A stretch of DNA of 64,000 nucleotides, taken from Dipteris shenzhenensis (taxonomy: Eukaryota > Polypodiophyta > Polypodiopsida > Gleicheniales). The position numbers and the translations under genes are program-made. A model generated the notes under the pieces. It was given only the letters and a program-made list of their open reading frames with translations, made no database searches and was not told the origin of the DNA. Numbering within the stretch: the stretch's first letter is position 1; each line of letters starts with the position of its first letter. The stretch lies in the NCBI GenBank assembly GCA_047967505.1, contig CM106538.1, one strand, 5' to 3'. Below, piece after piece: positions 1 through 11,224 of the stretch.

Positions 1-52
1 TGTGGATTGAAAATAACAATCTAGCTCCTTATGCAATGTACTTACTAATCAC

Positions 53-1135
53 TTACTCTGAATGGTAAGGGATGACAATTAGGGTCACAAATTCAAAATT
101 GCAATATGTGAACCACTTTGCAAGCTGGTCCACCGGCTCCCTAGGATCCCTCATTTTGAAGGAGATAGCTGGGTCCACGATATGTAAAATACTTTGAATC
201 TCCTCATGTAACTTTTTTTTGAGTAAGCTACAAATCAACAGAGGAATTCAAAATACTGTTAAAAATAAGTGGTTTTCTAAATCGATATATAAAAATAAAA
301 ACCTACTTGAGTCCTGCAAGGATAACTGTATGGGTAACTTGTCCTGCTCTATCTTTTATTGCTTTGAGACAATCTTCTATTAGGGTAAACTCTCTCATTG
401 ACTCTGCATCTGCAAAACTTATCCTTACAGTAGGTCCCAGTGTATTTAGATGCTCGAGAACATATAGCTCTAGCTTTGCAGTATCTAGATTAGTGGACGA
501 GCTATGAAGAAGCTTGGTGTCCTTAAATTTTATCCTTTGCACCTCCTTGAAGGCTATTTTTGCTCTTGTTTTTTTTCCATGAGTCACTTCCTCTACAATC
601 ACCTCATCTTGTATTGGCATTCGAGCAGGTGGTATCAGCAAAATGTCTCTCATCTTTATGTCTGTCATATTTGTAGCGTTCAGGAGTTTGTCATATCTCC
701 GTCTAACCATCTCTAAAGTGGTGATATCTTTTTCCATGATTGTCACCCTATGGGTGTGGGCTGCAAGAAGAAATGTATCCTAAAAAAACTCTATGAAAAA
801 GTCCTCGGTAGCCTCCTGCAATGCCCAAATAGTTGTTCTTTGCAATTGGTATCCAAGGCCCACAAAGTTCATATCATCACAATCTTGCCTAACAAGCCTT
901 TGAAAAGGAGCCTTGGGAATACACTGTCTCATGGCTTTCTAGGACCTTCTTATCTCCATTAGAACACTGGCCTTTTGTGTAAATCTTTTCTTTTTTGCTT
1001 GTTTGAGAAGATGCATTGGCTTTCCTTTTCTTGGATGTGAATCATGTCCTCTTGATGTTGCCAATTTTGCTATGGGTGGACCCTTGTCCATCTTCCTGCC
1101 TTCGTCCTTACCATTGTAATTGATGTTAAACTGCA
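53..1135 (-). pseudogene. Histone H3 / CENH3-like pseudogene with C-terminal extension
   Basis: Reading down from 1135, the frame shows a basic N-terminal tail, then at about 986 an H3-type alphaN/alpha1 region (RFTQKASVLMEIRR), IPKAPFQRLVRQ, the alpha2 sequence WALQEATEDFF, and the H3 alpha3 signature HRVTIMEKDI near 737-760. The loop between LVR and ALQEA is about three residues longer than in canonical H3, a trait of centromeric H3. Two in-frame TAG codons (939-941 and 780-782) sit where H3 has Gln and Glu, so it is probably a pseudogene. Instead of ending after alpha3, the frame stays open for about 110 more residues. A GT-AG intron (306-228, 79 bp) then joins in phase to a second exon ending at 53. 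A splice acceptor precedes 1135, so upstream exons are missing or undetected. The extension is not recognised. The H3 fold is clear; CENH3 rather than H3 is an inference. Confidence 0.7.
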
Positions 1136-1600
1136 CCTGAGATCATAAAACAAGTCCTAAGTCCTCTCTCTCTGTGTCTCTCATGAAAGGCATGACAGAA
1201 CATAGTGCAGGCATGAACAGAACACAGTTCTTTGTTAAGGTTTATGTAGCCTTCTATCCCCTCTATCCTTTGATGCAACTATTGATAGGTAGCATGGAGT
1301 AAACTCTGCAATCAGTTTAGCATTATCCATTTATCAAAGTCAACATGCTTAGGCCAATGATGCTGGTTTATCCTACAAGGGGAAGTGCTCTGATGGAATG
1401 TTATATCACTGAAGATACAAAGCATGGGCTTTTTCATGAGTCTAGAAGAGAAGGTATACTGCTAGATATGCTCAATTTGAGGATCATCAGATGTCACTGC
1501 CTATCATGTCTAGGGAACACTAGAAAGCAACATTGAAAAGGGTTTAAACACACATTAAAAACTTGTTTTGAGGTTTCATGGAATACAATGATTTGTCTCG
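1136..1600. other. No gene seen
   Basis: Upstream of the histone-like exon on the minus strand. I looked for an N-terminal histone exon here and found none with convincing splice sites. Short open frames only. Confidence 0.5.
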
Positions 1601-1782
1601 TCCATGTGCAAGTTTGAATCTCGCCATGGGCAAGTCGGAGAAGATCTGCACGATCCTCTAGGGCCAGCTCACACACAGCAAGGCTAGGGCGAATCAAGGT
1701 AGAAAAGGGGCATAGAAAAGCCAACAGCCAAGCAACCAAGTTGGCCACATTAAGTGAGCAGATCTAGTTGGATGGATAGACC

Positions 1783-1826
<44 letters not shown>

Positions 1827-2120
1827 CCCCCCCTCTCTTTGTTGATTTGTGTTCTCTCCCCCTCTCTCTCTCTGTATGTCGCTCTCTCTGTATGTCTCTC
1901 AATTCTCTCCCTCCCCCCCCCCTCTCTCTCTCTCTGTCTCTGTATGTCTGTAAGTTCTCCATGTGCAAGTTTGAAGCTCTCCATGGGCAAGTCAGAGAAG
2001 ATCCGCAGGGTCCTCTAGGGGTGAGCTCATGCACAATAAGGCTAGGGCCAAAATCAAGGAAGAAAAGGGGCATATAAAAGAAATGGATAGACCAAAAGCT
2101 AGCCCAAAAGGTCCTTATAA
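1600..2120. repeat. Direct repeat pair of about 130 bp around CT microsatellites
   Basis: The block beginning CCATGTGCAAGTTTGAA near 1600 recurs, diverged, near 1958 (period about 358 bp). Both copies carry CATGGGCAAGTC, GAGAAGATC, TCCTCTAGGG and GAAAAGGGGCATA. Between and beside them are (CT)n and C-rich tracts at about 1789-1835, 1857-1900 and 1917-1945. Open frames here are microsatellite artefacts. Confidence 0.75.
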
Positions 2121-2179
2121 TTGGTAGTTCTAAGCCACTCTTATGCAACATGCATGATAAGAAGATAGCACATACAATG

Positions 2180-2301
2180 CCCCCCTCTCTCTCTCTCTCT
2201 CTCTCTCGCTCTCTCAGTTCTCTCTCCCTCTCTCTGTATGTCTCTCTCCCAGTTCTCTCCCTCCTACCCCCCCTTCTCTGTGTGTGTGTGTGTGTGTGTG
2301 T

Positions 2302-2337
<36 letters not shown>

Positions 2338-2412
2338 GTCTCCCTCTTCTCCCAGTTGTGTGTGTGTCTCCTCCCTCCTCCCCCCCCTCTCTCTCTCTTT
2401 CTCTCTCCTGAG
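2180..2412. repeat. CT/GT compound microsatellite
   Basis: A (CT)n run, a (TG)n run at about 2279-2302, a second (CT)n run at 2304-2334, then further CT and C-rich tracts. No coding potential beyond Ser/Leu repeats. Confidence 0.9.
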
Positions 2413-2574
2413 AAAACATGCGTGCCTTAGGATCCATGGAGTGCTCTAAGGTGGATGGAACCTACATGGAGACATGTTGAAGAGAATGCTCATGACATGT
2501 ACCTCAAGTAAATTAGGTTCCAAGATAGATTAGCTTGGACTCATAAACAAAATCTTGAGTGAATGTGCATTTCT

Positions 2575-3240
2575 TGTTAGACATCAATGCTCCACTCTCG
2601 TGTAACTATGCAGGAACTAGCTAACTCTACTTATAAGCCCCCCATATGAGGAGAAGGCATTTGAGTAGATCGGTTATCTGATAGGTCCTGGTTTGGACAC
2701 CAGATGGGGGCCATGTGTGGCCTGATGGCTGGACAGCTTCAGATAGAGTTGCACACTGCCAACTAGGCTACATGCAAGTGCGGGAAGGCATCCCTTGACT
2801 GACTGCACTGAGGGTAGATGGAGCATTTTTCGGGGTAGCCTACTCGGGTTGCGGGGCCCGTTTGGAGCCTCAGATGATCCCAGATGGCTGTGGCTTGGTT
2901 TTGCGCACCGGTTCTATCGTATGGTCGGTGGCCTATTTCGGGACCGACCCCCAGTCGACCGTTTTGAGCGAACTGGGGCGGCCACCCAATTGAGCCTAAC
3001 CGACTATGACTGGTGGCTATATAAGAGCAAGCCTAATTCCTTAGCATCCAGCCTCCATCTTCTACTATTTCCGCCATGCCATCGAAGCTTCTTTCACAGG
3101 AGCACACAGTTGGGAGGCAGCGCCATCTATTGTATCAGTTCTACAGTAACCAAATTTTTGATTCTCCATACTATCTTGTTTTTCTCTCTTGCGTATGAGA
3201 TCCTATTGTTTGTTGAGCACAGACGTATTATTTTCTTACA
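2575..3240 (+). repeat. 5' LTR of copia element A
   Basis: 666 bp, beginning TGTTAGACATCAATGC and ending TATTTTCTTACA immediately before the primer-binding site. A TATA-like GGCTATATAAGAGC lies near 3014, so transcription would be expected to start near 3045. Compared with the 3' LTR it lacks two short segments of about 29 and 36 bp. Confidence 0.92.
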
Positions 3241-3252
3241 TGGTATCAGAGC
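3241..3252 (+). promoter_or_regulatory. Primer-binding site of element A
   Basis: TGGTATCAGAGC directly abuts the 5' LTR. It is the usual plant copia site complementary to the 3' end of initiator tRNA-Met. Confidence 0.9.
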
Positions 3253-3310
3253 TTGTACTCTAGCAAGAAGATTTGGTAGTGTGTTTCTATTTGCGAGCAA
3301 ATTGTGAGCG

Positions 3311-6300
3311 ATGGCCCAGCCCACAAGACTGCAAATCCCACCGTTCGGCAAAAGCGGAAAGTTGGACGGCTCTAACTATCCTCTCTGGAAGTTCAAGATG
3401 AAGACCATCCTAAGTGCATATGAGCTTTGGGACACTGCTACTAGGGTGGACGTGGGCTGGTTCCAAGACCGCCGGATCCAACCAATGCAGGACAACAGAT
3501 AGTACCAACTGTAGATGAGATTCTCATGTGGACAAGAAGAAATGCAGATGCACTGTGTTCTATTGTCTGTAGTGTTAGTGATTCTATCATGGCATTAATT
3601 CAACATGTCACCATAGCGGAGGAGGCATGGACGGTCTTGAAAAATCAGTACGAGACCACGAATCTAACGCGGATTCAGAATCTGGAGACTCAACTTGCGA
3701 ACGAAAAATTGTCTGAGCCTGAAGCAGCAGAGAAGTTCATCACCAGGGTGAAAAATCTGAATGATCAGAGATGACTACGATTGGCATCACCATCACCAGT
3801 GAGAATCTAGCATGAAGGTGCATACGGATTCTCCCACCAAAGTACGACGGTCTTATTATGGCGCTGAATACACAGAACAGAGATCCGCCCCTCAACTTTG
3901 AGGATTTCAGCATGATGCTTCTAAAGGAGGAGATGCATCAAAAGATGAGGACTGGAGAAGATTCAACTTTATGGACTGGATCAAAGAAAGGTAAGGGTAA
4001 GGACTCCGGTAACCCATCTTCTTCTGATGATAAAAAGAAAAAGAAGAAGATCAAGTGCTTGTATTGCAACAAGTCAGGGCACAAGCAGAATGAGTGCCGA
4101 AAGAAGATTGCAGATGAGAAGAACGGAGTAAAGAAAGAGTCCAGCAATAGCACGCAAGCAGTACCAATAGAGCTGTTCATCACAATTGAGGAGATTTGCA
4201 CGGAGGCAATTCATGTACTTGTAGATGAACCTTGGATCATTGATAGTGGTGCATCACGCCACATGACCAGTCGGAAGGATTGGTATACCTCTCTATTACT
4301 GGTAGGGAATGACATCATGGTAGCAGTTGGCAATGATGCAAAATGTCTAGCAAAAGGAAAAGGTACGATTGCTCTCAAGTCAGATGGAGTTGTAAAACAG
4401 TTGTCCGATGTTCTTTATGTGCCAGATATCAAGAGGAACTTGTTGTCTGTTTCTGCGATCACGGATCGGGACCTCAAAGTTCAATTCGATAAGAATGGTA
4501 CACAGATCCTGGATCTTCAAGGAAAGGTCATTGGTAAAGGTACACGGCATAACAACATTTACAAACTCTTAGCTTTCAGTGCTCAAGCGGATGTGAAGAA
4601 CACTAAGTTGTGGCATGAGAGGTTTGGTCATCTAAACCTTAGTTCTTTGAAGGAGATGCATAAAAGTGGAATGATTGCAGATCTACCAGAAATTTTAGAT
4701 CTACCCAATGTATGTGAAGCTTGCATGATGGGCAAGCAGCATCGGCAGCCCTTTCCTAAAGAGGCCAGCAGAGCAAAGGCTCCTCTAGAGCTGGTTCACA
4801 TGAACCTTTGCGAAAAGATGGAGATGGAAGCTTTGGGTGGTTCCTTCTACTTCATGATGCTGATTGATGACTACAGTAGAAGGATATGGATATACTTCCT
4901 AAAGACAAAAGACGAGGCTTTGAGTAGGTTCAAGGAATGGCATGTAATGGTCAAGAAAGAATGGGGGAGGAAGGTGAAGAAGTTGAGATCAGACAGAGGT
5001 GGAGAGTTCACATCGACTAAATTCGAAAGTTACTGCAAAAGTCACGGAATCAAGAGGTAGAAACCCCCGCCACATACATCATAGCAAAATGGAGTAGCAG
5101 AATGCAAGATGCACGTCATCTGTGAAATGGGCCGGAGTATGATGAAAGGGAAACATTTGCCAAAGGCTTTCTGGGCTGAAGCATGTAACACTGCAATTTA
5201 CATCCTCAATTGTAGCTACACGAAGGATATGAACGGGATGACTCCATTGTAGGCCTTTTCTAGTAAGAAACCTTCAGCTGCACATTTCAGAGTTTTTGGA
5301 TGTGACTGTTTTGTCCATGTCCCTAATGCTACCAAGACCTGCCCTGGAGTTGCCACCAACCATCAAGTCAAGAAATGCATCAGATTTTGTGTATAGGTTG
5401 AGAGGTGTCCATTGAAGCAGTTGCAATTTCATAAACCAGATGGGTGACGATGGAAGTGATTTAATCATGAAATGCTCCCTTCAATCATGAAAAGCTCCCT
5501 TCAATCAGTAAAAGAGAGAGCTGTAAAAGATAGGTTTTAAAGAGTGTAGGAACCGAAGAGCCGAAAGTGTATTTTCTTGGGCTACAGTGAAGAGGCGAAG
5601 GGTTACCGTCTCTATAACGCTGTTACCAAGAAGGTAATTATAAGTCGTGATGTGGTCTTCTCAGACTCAGAACAGCCGCATCAATTGGAGGAGGATGCTT
5701 CCTCCCAGACAACCAAGACCAGGATATCCATCCAGTACTGCCACCAACAGCAGACCGAACTCCCCCAACGGTGCTTGGGAGGATTCAAGACAAAGAAGAT
5801 GAAGAAGAGCTTGCACAACTACAATGGCAATGGCCATTTTCGAAGTGGGTAAAGTAGCTTTTGGATGGCAGAGAACCTCCAGCCATTGAGGAGGAACCAT
5901 TCGAACATTGCCGGTCCAAGAGATTAGAGGAGCAAAGAAGGGCGTAGGAACACTTGGTCAACTATGCTTTGATGACAGAAGTGATCCATGCTGATGAACC
6001 CAAGTGTCTTAAAGAGGCACAAGGCGATGATAGGTGGATGGAGGCTATGCAGTTGGAGTATGGCTCCATAATGAAGAATAACACTTGGGACCTTGTAGAT
6101 CGACCACCAAAACACAAGGTAATTGGAACCAAGTGGGTGTACAAGAGCAAGTACAAGTCCGATGGCATGTTGGATAAGTATAAGGCTCGGCTCATGGCAA
6201 AAGGATTTGCACAGGTACATGGTTTTGATTATCAAGATACTTTTGCTCCCATAGCTCGACTAACCACAATTCGTAGTGTTTTGGCTTCCCAGGGAAGTTG

Positions 6301-7489
6301 GCCCATGTTTCAGATGGATGTGAAATCTGCCTTTTTGAATGGAGATCTCAAGGAGGAGGTATACGTGGAACAACCACCAGGTTTTGAGATCCTCGGTTCA
6401 GAAGGTAAAGTCTGCAAACTGAAGAAGGCACTTTACGGGCTAAAACAGGCCCCACGAGCATGGTACCGGCAAATTGATGCCTACTTTCTGCAAAACGGGT
6501 TCAAGAGGAGCGCATCTAATGCAAATTTGTATATCTTTAGAGAAGGAGGCAGGTGTATGATCATGGTCCTTTACGTGGACGACCTTGTCATAATAGGGAA
6601 CCATGAAGAGAAGATCTCGGAGATGAAGCATTTGCTAGGAAGAGAGTTTGAAATGACAGACCTCGGACTGATGCATTTTTGTTTGGGGATTGAAGTTTGG
6701 CAGGAGCCAAAACAGATCTTCATTTCATAGCTAAAGTATGCTAGAGAGATACTGGATGCATTTGGCATGGCTGAGTGCAAGACAATTGGTACCCCTATGG
6801 AGGTTGATGCAAAGCTCTCAAACGAGGATTCATCACCACTGGTGGACGAAGTGAAGTATAGAAGGCTTGTGGGCAGCTTGATCTACTTGTGCAACACACG
6901 GTCAGACATCAGTTTTGCAACTAGTGTACTAAGCAAGTTTTCCAATAAGCCCCGAGAGAACCATTGGAGGGCAAGGATACGGGTGCTGAAATACATCAAA
7001 GGCACACTTGATTATGGCATCACCTATACCAAGGGCAACATCATGACTGGATTCTGTGACTCGGATTTGGCAGGAGACGTGGATAGCAGGAGATCAATGA
7101 CAGGGTATTGTTTCTCACTTGGATCTAGAGTTGTGTCATGGGTCAGCAAGAAGCAACCCATAGTTGCTCTTTCTTCTACCGAGGCCGAGTACAAATCTGC
7201 ATGCTTTGCTTCTTGCCAAGTAGTGTGGTTGAGGAGGATTTTGGGGGACATGGGTGCAGTGCAGAACAAGCCTACACAGTTATCATGTGACAATCAGAGT
7301 TGCATGGTGATTGCAAAGAACCCGGTGTTCCACGCTCACACAAAACACATTGAGATTCAATATCACTTTGTACGCGAGCTCATCATGGATGGAGAGGTCG
7401 GCTTGGTGTACTGTTCGACTACAGAGAATGCTGCAGACATCTTCGCGAAGGCTCTTGGAAGAGACTTGCTGGAGAGGCATCTTCATTGA
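3311..7489 (+). pseudogene. Copia gag-pol of element A, decayed
   Basis: The ATG at 3311 starts a gag with the family motif KLDGSNYPLWKFKM. Stops and frame changes follow at about 3500 and 3774. The next open stretch (3858-5060) holds a CCHC zinc knuckle (CLYCNKSGHKQNEC, 4056-4097), the protease motif DSGASRHM (from 4242), the pre-integrase HHCC region (WHERFGHLNL, then CEAC) and the integrase core (LIDDYSR, SDRGGEF). A TAG at 5058 and further lesions break the integrase end. Reverse transcriptase is readable at 5954-6730, with the catalytic YVDD at 6572-6583. A TAG at 6728-6730 separates it in frame from RNase H (6767-7489; DSDLAGD, SSTEAEY, HTKHIEI). Domain order PR-IN-RT-RH is copia type. 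The protein is not translatable as one chain. Confidence 0.93.
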
Positions 7490-7529
7490 CTTGGCATTGG
7501 GCCAAAAAAGTAAGTTCACTTGCGGGTGG

Positions 7530-7543
7530 ACATTGAGGGGGGG
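7530..7543 (+). promoter_or_regulatory. Polypurine tract of element A
   Basis: ACATTGAGGGGGGG lies directly before the 3' LTR and would prime plus-strand synthesis. Confidence 0.8.
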
Positions 7544-8264
7544 TGTTAGATATCAATGCTCCACTCTCGTGTAACTACGCGGGAATGAGCTAACTCTACT
7601 TGTAAGTCCCCCATATGAGGAGAAGGCATTTGAGTAGCTCGGTTATCCGATAGTTGGACACCAGATGGGGGCCATGTGTGGCCTGATGGCTAGATGGCTT
7701 CAGATAGAGTTGGCACACTGCCAACTAGGCTACATGCAAGTGTGGGAAGGCATCCCTTGACTGACTGCATTGAGGGTACACGGAGCATTTCTCGGGCAGC
7801 CCACTCTCGGGTTGCGGGGCCCGTTTGGAGCCTCAAATGATCCCGAATGGCTGTGGGTTGAATTGAGACCATAGGTTAGTTGCTTGGTTTTGCGCATCGG
7901 TTCTATCGTATGATCAGTGGCCTATTTCGAGACCGGCCCCTAGTCAACCGTTTTGGGTAGACTGGGTCGGCCATCCAATTGAGCCTAACTAACTATGACT
8001 GGTGGCTATATAAGAGCAAGCTCATGAAGCCCATTTCATCACTGGCTACAACAACCCTGATTCCTTAGCATCCAGCCTCCATCTTCTACTATTTCTGGCA
8101 TGCCATCGAAGCTTCTTTCACAGGAGCAGACTGTTGGGAGGTAGCATCATCTATTGTATCAGTTCTATAGTAATCAAATTTTTGATTCTACATACTATCT
8201 TGTTTTTCTCTCTTGCGTATGAGATCCTGTTATCTATTGAGCACAGATGTATTATTTTCTTACA
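7544..8264 (+). repeat. 3' LTR of copia element A
   Basis: 721 bp, the same ends as the 5' LTR but 55 bp longer because of two internal segments, near 7855-7885 and 8020-8056. The unequal lengths and many substitutions argue for an old insertion, or for deletions in the 5' copy. Confidence 0.92.
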
Positions 8265-8269
8265 TTTCT

Positions 8270-8494
8270 CTTGTAATGTGGGTACTCAACAATACATGAT
8301 AGGCCTCTTATATAGAGAGTGCCCTTTGAATAGTCAACACATGTGGGATCCTCTAATCCACATCTCTCCTTGTGGATATCCTCGATCCACATCTCCACAT
8401 CATGTAGTCCATATCCTTGGGTGGCTACTTTGATTCTTTCCTATACCATACCTTAGCCTTTAATCTATGTGCTCATGGCACCATATCTCAACAT

Positions 8495-8495
<1 letters not shown>
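8270..8495. other. Non-coding, LTR-like sequence
   Basis: Contains repeated TCCACATCTC and GATCCAC words and a TATATAGAGAG motif. It may be the remainder of an older LTR whose other part is at 2475-2569, but no matching target duplication was found. Confidence 0.3.
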
Positions 8496-8579
<84 letters not shown>

Positions 8580-8580
8580 A
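8496..8580. repeat. (CT)n microsatellite
   Basis: Almost pure CT dinucleotide for about 85 bp with a single TTT interruption. Confidence 0.95.
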
Positions 8581-8849
8581 TTCAAGCTCTATTGCACCTC
8601 AACCGTTTAAACACACACCACCTAAAAGCCAAAGAGCGTGTCCCTTGTGCTCTTATAATATCAATCTTCTTCACTCTTATAGAGCCAGCCCCTTGTTACT
8701 TGTACAAAGCTTGTAGCTCTTTCTCCATATTCCTTGTTACTACTGCTAGAGAGAATATTACAAGCTTTGCCCAAAATAGCTTCCACCTACCTCCCTTGCT
8801 TTTTTCAAGCTCCTATGGACATTTCTCTTGCAGATTGCTCTCTGCACTC

Positions 8850-9008
8850 CTAGCCTTCACCTCCCCCTCGCCTCCCTCTTGCTCCTCTTCCTCTTCTTCT
8901 TCTCCTCCCCCTCCCCCTCCTCCCCCTCCTCTTCCTCCTCCCGTTCCCTCCTCCCCCCGGATGACCTGCTCCCGTTTGAATAGAGAGAGAGAGAGAGACA
9001 AATAGATG

Positions 9009-9105
<97 letters not shown>
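8850..9105. repeat. TCC-rich tract followed by (GA)n microsatellite
   Basis: 8858-8956 is a pyrimidine strand of CTC/TCC repeats. After a short spacer, 8983-9103 is an almost pure GA run. The polarity switch from pyrimidine-rich to purine-rich on the same strand makes a large mirror-like, potentially hairpin-forming arrangement. Confidence 0.9.
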
Positions 9106-9106
<1 letters not shown>

Positions 9107-9500
9107 GAAGTAAATGGAAATCGCGAACGATGCACGGGCACGATGTAGGTGGCAAATGGAGATTGTGATAGATGAAACTCCTTGCATAAACAGATGGAAA
9201 GGAGGCAAATTTCTTGACTAAAATAGATGTTTATCCTAATCAGGGAGTTGTCTGATATAAATAGTAAGTGCTCCTCGATTTTTGCAACTATTAAATTGTG
9301 ATTAATAATCGCATGTGTGAAATAAATACGTCTCGAAAGTAGTGCCTAAAGTTGTCCTATTCTCCTCAATGGTCATAAGCTTGGTTTCCTCCTAGCCTCC
9401 TCGGTTTGCTTTCTTGGAGAGAGTCACGTCCGTCACACCACTGCCACTGTCGAGTTTCGACACCGGTCATGCCATCGCTGCTATCGAGTTTCCATGCCAC
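9106..9500. other. No gene seen
   Basis: Unique-looking AT-richer sequence between microsatellite blocks. No open frame with recognisable content. Confidence 0.5.
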
Positions 9501-9524
9501 AATGGAAGAGAAAGGTCTCTTTCT

Positions 9525-9643
9525 CTCTCTCACACACACACACACACATCCATATCAATTTCTTTTGTACACACTCTATGCACACACACACACACACACA
9601 GGGAGGGTGGGAAAAGCAAATGGATAGAGAGAGATAGAGATAA

Positions 9644-9685
<42 letters not shown>

Positions 9686-9738
9686 AGGGTGGGAAAAGGA
9701 AATGGATAGAGAGAGGAGAGAGAGAGATAGAGATAGAG

Positions 9739-9799
<61 letters not shown>

Positions 9800-9800
9800 T
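9525..9800. repeat. CA and GA microsatellites with half-hairpin copy
   Basis: (CA)n at 9531-9547 and 9582-9600 flank a spacer (CCATATCAATTTCTTTTGTACACACTC region) that resembles the 3' arm of the two hairpins downstream. It is followed by (GA)n tracts at 9647-9680 and 9741-9797. Confidence 0.85.
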
Positions 9801-9856
9801 ACAAAAGAAAGCGATATGGAGGGTTGGAAATTCCCCAACCCTCCATATTGCTTTCT

Positions 9857-9862
<6 letters not shown>
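9801..9862. repeat. Inverted repeat (hairpin 1) between GA and CA tracts
   Basis: Arms AAAGAAAGCGATATGGAGGG/TTGG and CCAA/CCCTCCATATTGCTTTCTT are complementary over about 24 bp with one mismatch, around a loop of about 7 bases. The left arm follows a long (GA)n run and the right arm runs into (CA)n. See the matching hairpin near 10376. Confidence 0.9.
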
Positions 9863-9893
<31 letters not shown>

Positions 9894-9910
9894 ATGCATG
9901 CACACATAGG

Positions 9911-9914
<4 letters not shown>

Positions 9915-9951
<37 letters not shown>

Positions 9952-9981
9952 AGGAGAGGGAGAGGGGAGGATCTAGCTGGA

Positions 9982-10035
<54 letters not shown>

Positions 10036-10330
10036 CATAGAGAGAGAGAGAGAGAGGGGGGGTATCTAGCTAGAGAGGGAGATAGAGAGAGAGGGAGACA
10101 TAGAGAAAGATGGGGATCAAGTTGGAGAGGGAGACAAAGATAGAGGGGGGGGATCTAGCTTGAGAGGGGGACAGAGAGAGAGAGGGGGAAGATCTAGCTA
10201 GAGAGGGAGACAGAGAGATAGGGAGACAGAGAGAGAGGGGGGGATCTAGCTAGAGAGGGAGACAAAGACAGAGGGAAACAGAGAGAGGGGCGAGAGATGG
10301 AGGTGGGGAGAGAGTGAGAGAGAGAGAGAG
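9915..10330. repeat. GA tract and GATCTAGCTAGAG minisatellite
   Basis: After (GA)n at 9915-9948, a degenerate unit of about 40-50 bp recurs: G-rich run, GATCTAGCTAGAGAGGGAGA, then GA repeats. Copies begin near 9969, 10063, 10113 (variant), 10150, 10190 and 10244. Related words occur again at 10758 and 10796. Confidence 0.85.
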
Positions 10331-10373
10331 AGAGGGGGGGTTCGATCTAGAGAGAGGGAGAGGGAGAGAGTAT

Positions 10374-10434
10374 ACAAAAGAAAGCGATATGGAGGGTTGG
10401 GAAATTCCCAACCCTCCTAATTGCTTTCTTTTCT
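10374..10434. repeat. Inverted repeat (hairpin 2)
   Basis: AAAGAAAGCGATATGGAGGG then TTGGGAAATTCCCAA then CCCTCCTAATTGCTTTCTTT. The arm sequences match hairpin 1 with few changes, and it also lies between a GA-rich left flank and a long (CA)n right flank. Confidence 0.9.
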
Positions 10435-10445
10435 ACTCACTCTAT

Positions 10446-10448
<3 letters not shown>

Positions 10449-10522
<74 letters not shown>

Positions 10523-10537
10523 GCGAGAGAGAGAGGG

Positions 10538-10600
<63 letters not shown>
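10449..10600. repeat. (CA)n then (GA)n microsatellites
   Basis: About 70 bp of CA (10449-10518), a short GCGAGAG spacer, then about 60 bp of GA (10540-10600). Tract length suggests high instability and possible polymorphism. Confidence 0.95.
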
Positions 10601-10602
<2 letters not shown>

Positions 10603-10699
10603 TCGAATCCTTGCCCTTGCTTAATGTATGCACTAACTACTTTTAGTAAGGACAAGTAGTTTTCCAACCCTTGCCCTTGCTAAAACAGTCCTTGTTCTG

Positions 10700-10803
10700 A
10701 AAGACAGAGAGAGAGGGGGAGGGGGCGAGAGAGAGAGAGAAGGGGGGGGGAGGGGGGGATCTAGCTGGAGAGATAGATTGAGAGAGAGTGGGGAGGATCT
10801 AGC

Positions 10804-10845
<42 letters not shown>

Positions 10846-10898
10846 ATGGGGAGCTTGAGAGGAGAAAAGAGAGAAAGAGAGAGGGGGTGGGGATCGAG

Positions 10899-10946
<48 letters not shown>

Positions 10947-10960
10947 GGGAGGGAGGGAGG
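10700..10960. repeat. GA-rich microsatellite field
   Basis: GA repeats interrupted by G runs and by GATCTAGC words, ending in GGGA repeats near 10945-10960. Confidence 0.9.
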
Positions 10961-11224
10961 GAACACAAACATAGAGAGAGTGTTTGTGTACGAGAGAAGG
11001 AAATATATTTTGATCCCTTCTCTATTACATTAGAGAACTGAAAAGTCTTTGTGGAAGTGTATTTCCATTCCTTGTCTATTACAACTTTAGAAAACACATA
11101 AGTGTTTATGGAAGTATATTTCCATCACTTGTCTATGACACCATTAGAGAGAGCATATGTCCTCCAAAGTACATACTATCGCATTGGCTTCGTGAAAACA
11201 AGCGGATTTTAAATCCGCCGTAAG

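Larger units (their letters stand above)
2570..8269 (+). mobile_element. Complete Ty1/copia LTR retrotransposon (element A) with target duplication
   Basis: Two long terminal repeats (2575-3240 and 7544-8264), each starting TGTTAGA and ending CTTACA, enclose a primer-binding site, a decayed gag-pol and a polypurine tract. The 5-bp target duplication TTTCT is exact at 2570-2574 and 8265-8269, so this is a single undisturbed insertion. It inserted next to sequence that now reads from 2400-2570 into 8270-8490. The coding region has several stops and frame changes, so the copy is not autonomous. Confidence 0.95.

Noticed and set aside
2475-8493. Possible solo LTR (TGTTGA...TCAACA) split by copia A at 2475-2569 and 8270-8493
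   Set aside because: The flanking five bases (AGACA and TCTCC) do not match and no related LTR is present in the window.
10601-10612. GGTTCGAATCC, an exact match to a tRNA B-box consensus
   Set aside because: No A-box, tRNA fold or SINE body could be found; the upstream side is pure GA repeat.
8469-10646. Many long open frames of Ser-Leu, Arg-Glu or Thr-His repeats
   Set aside because: They are translations of CT/GA/CA microsatellites, open in several phases and on both strands.
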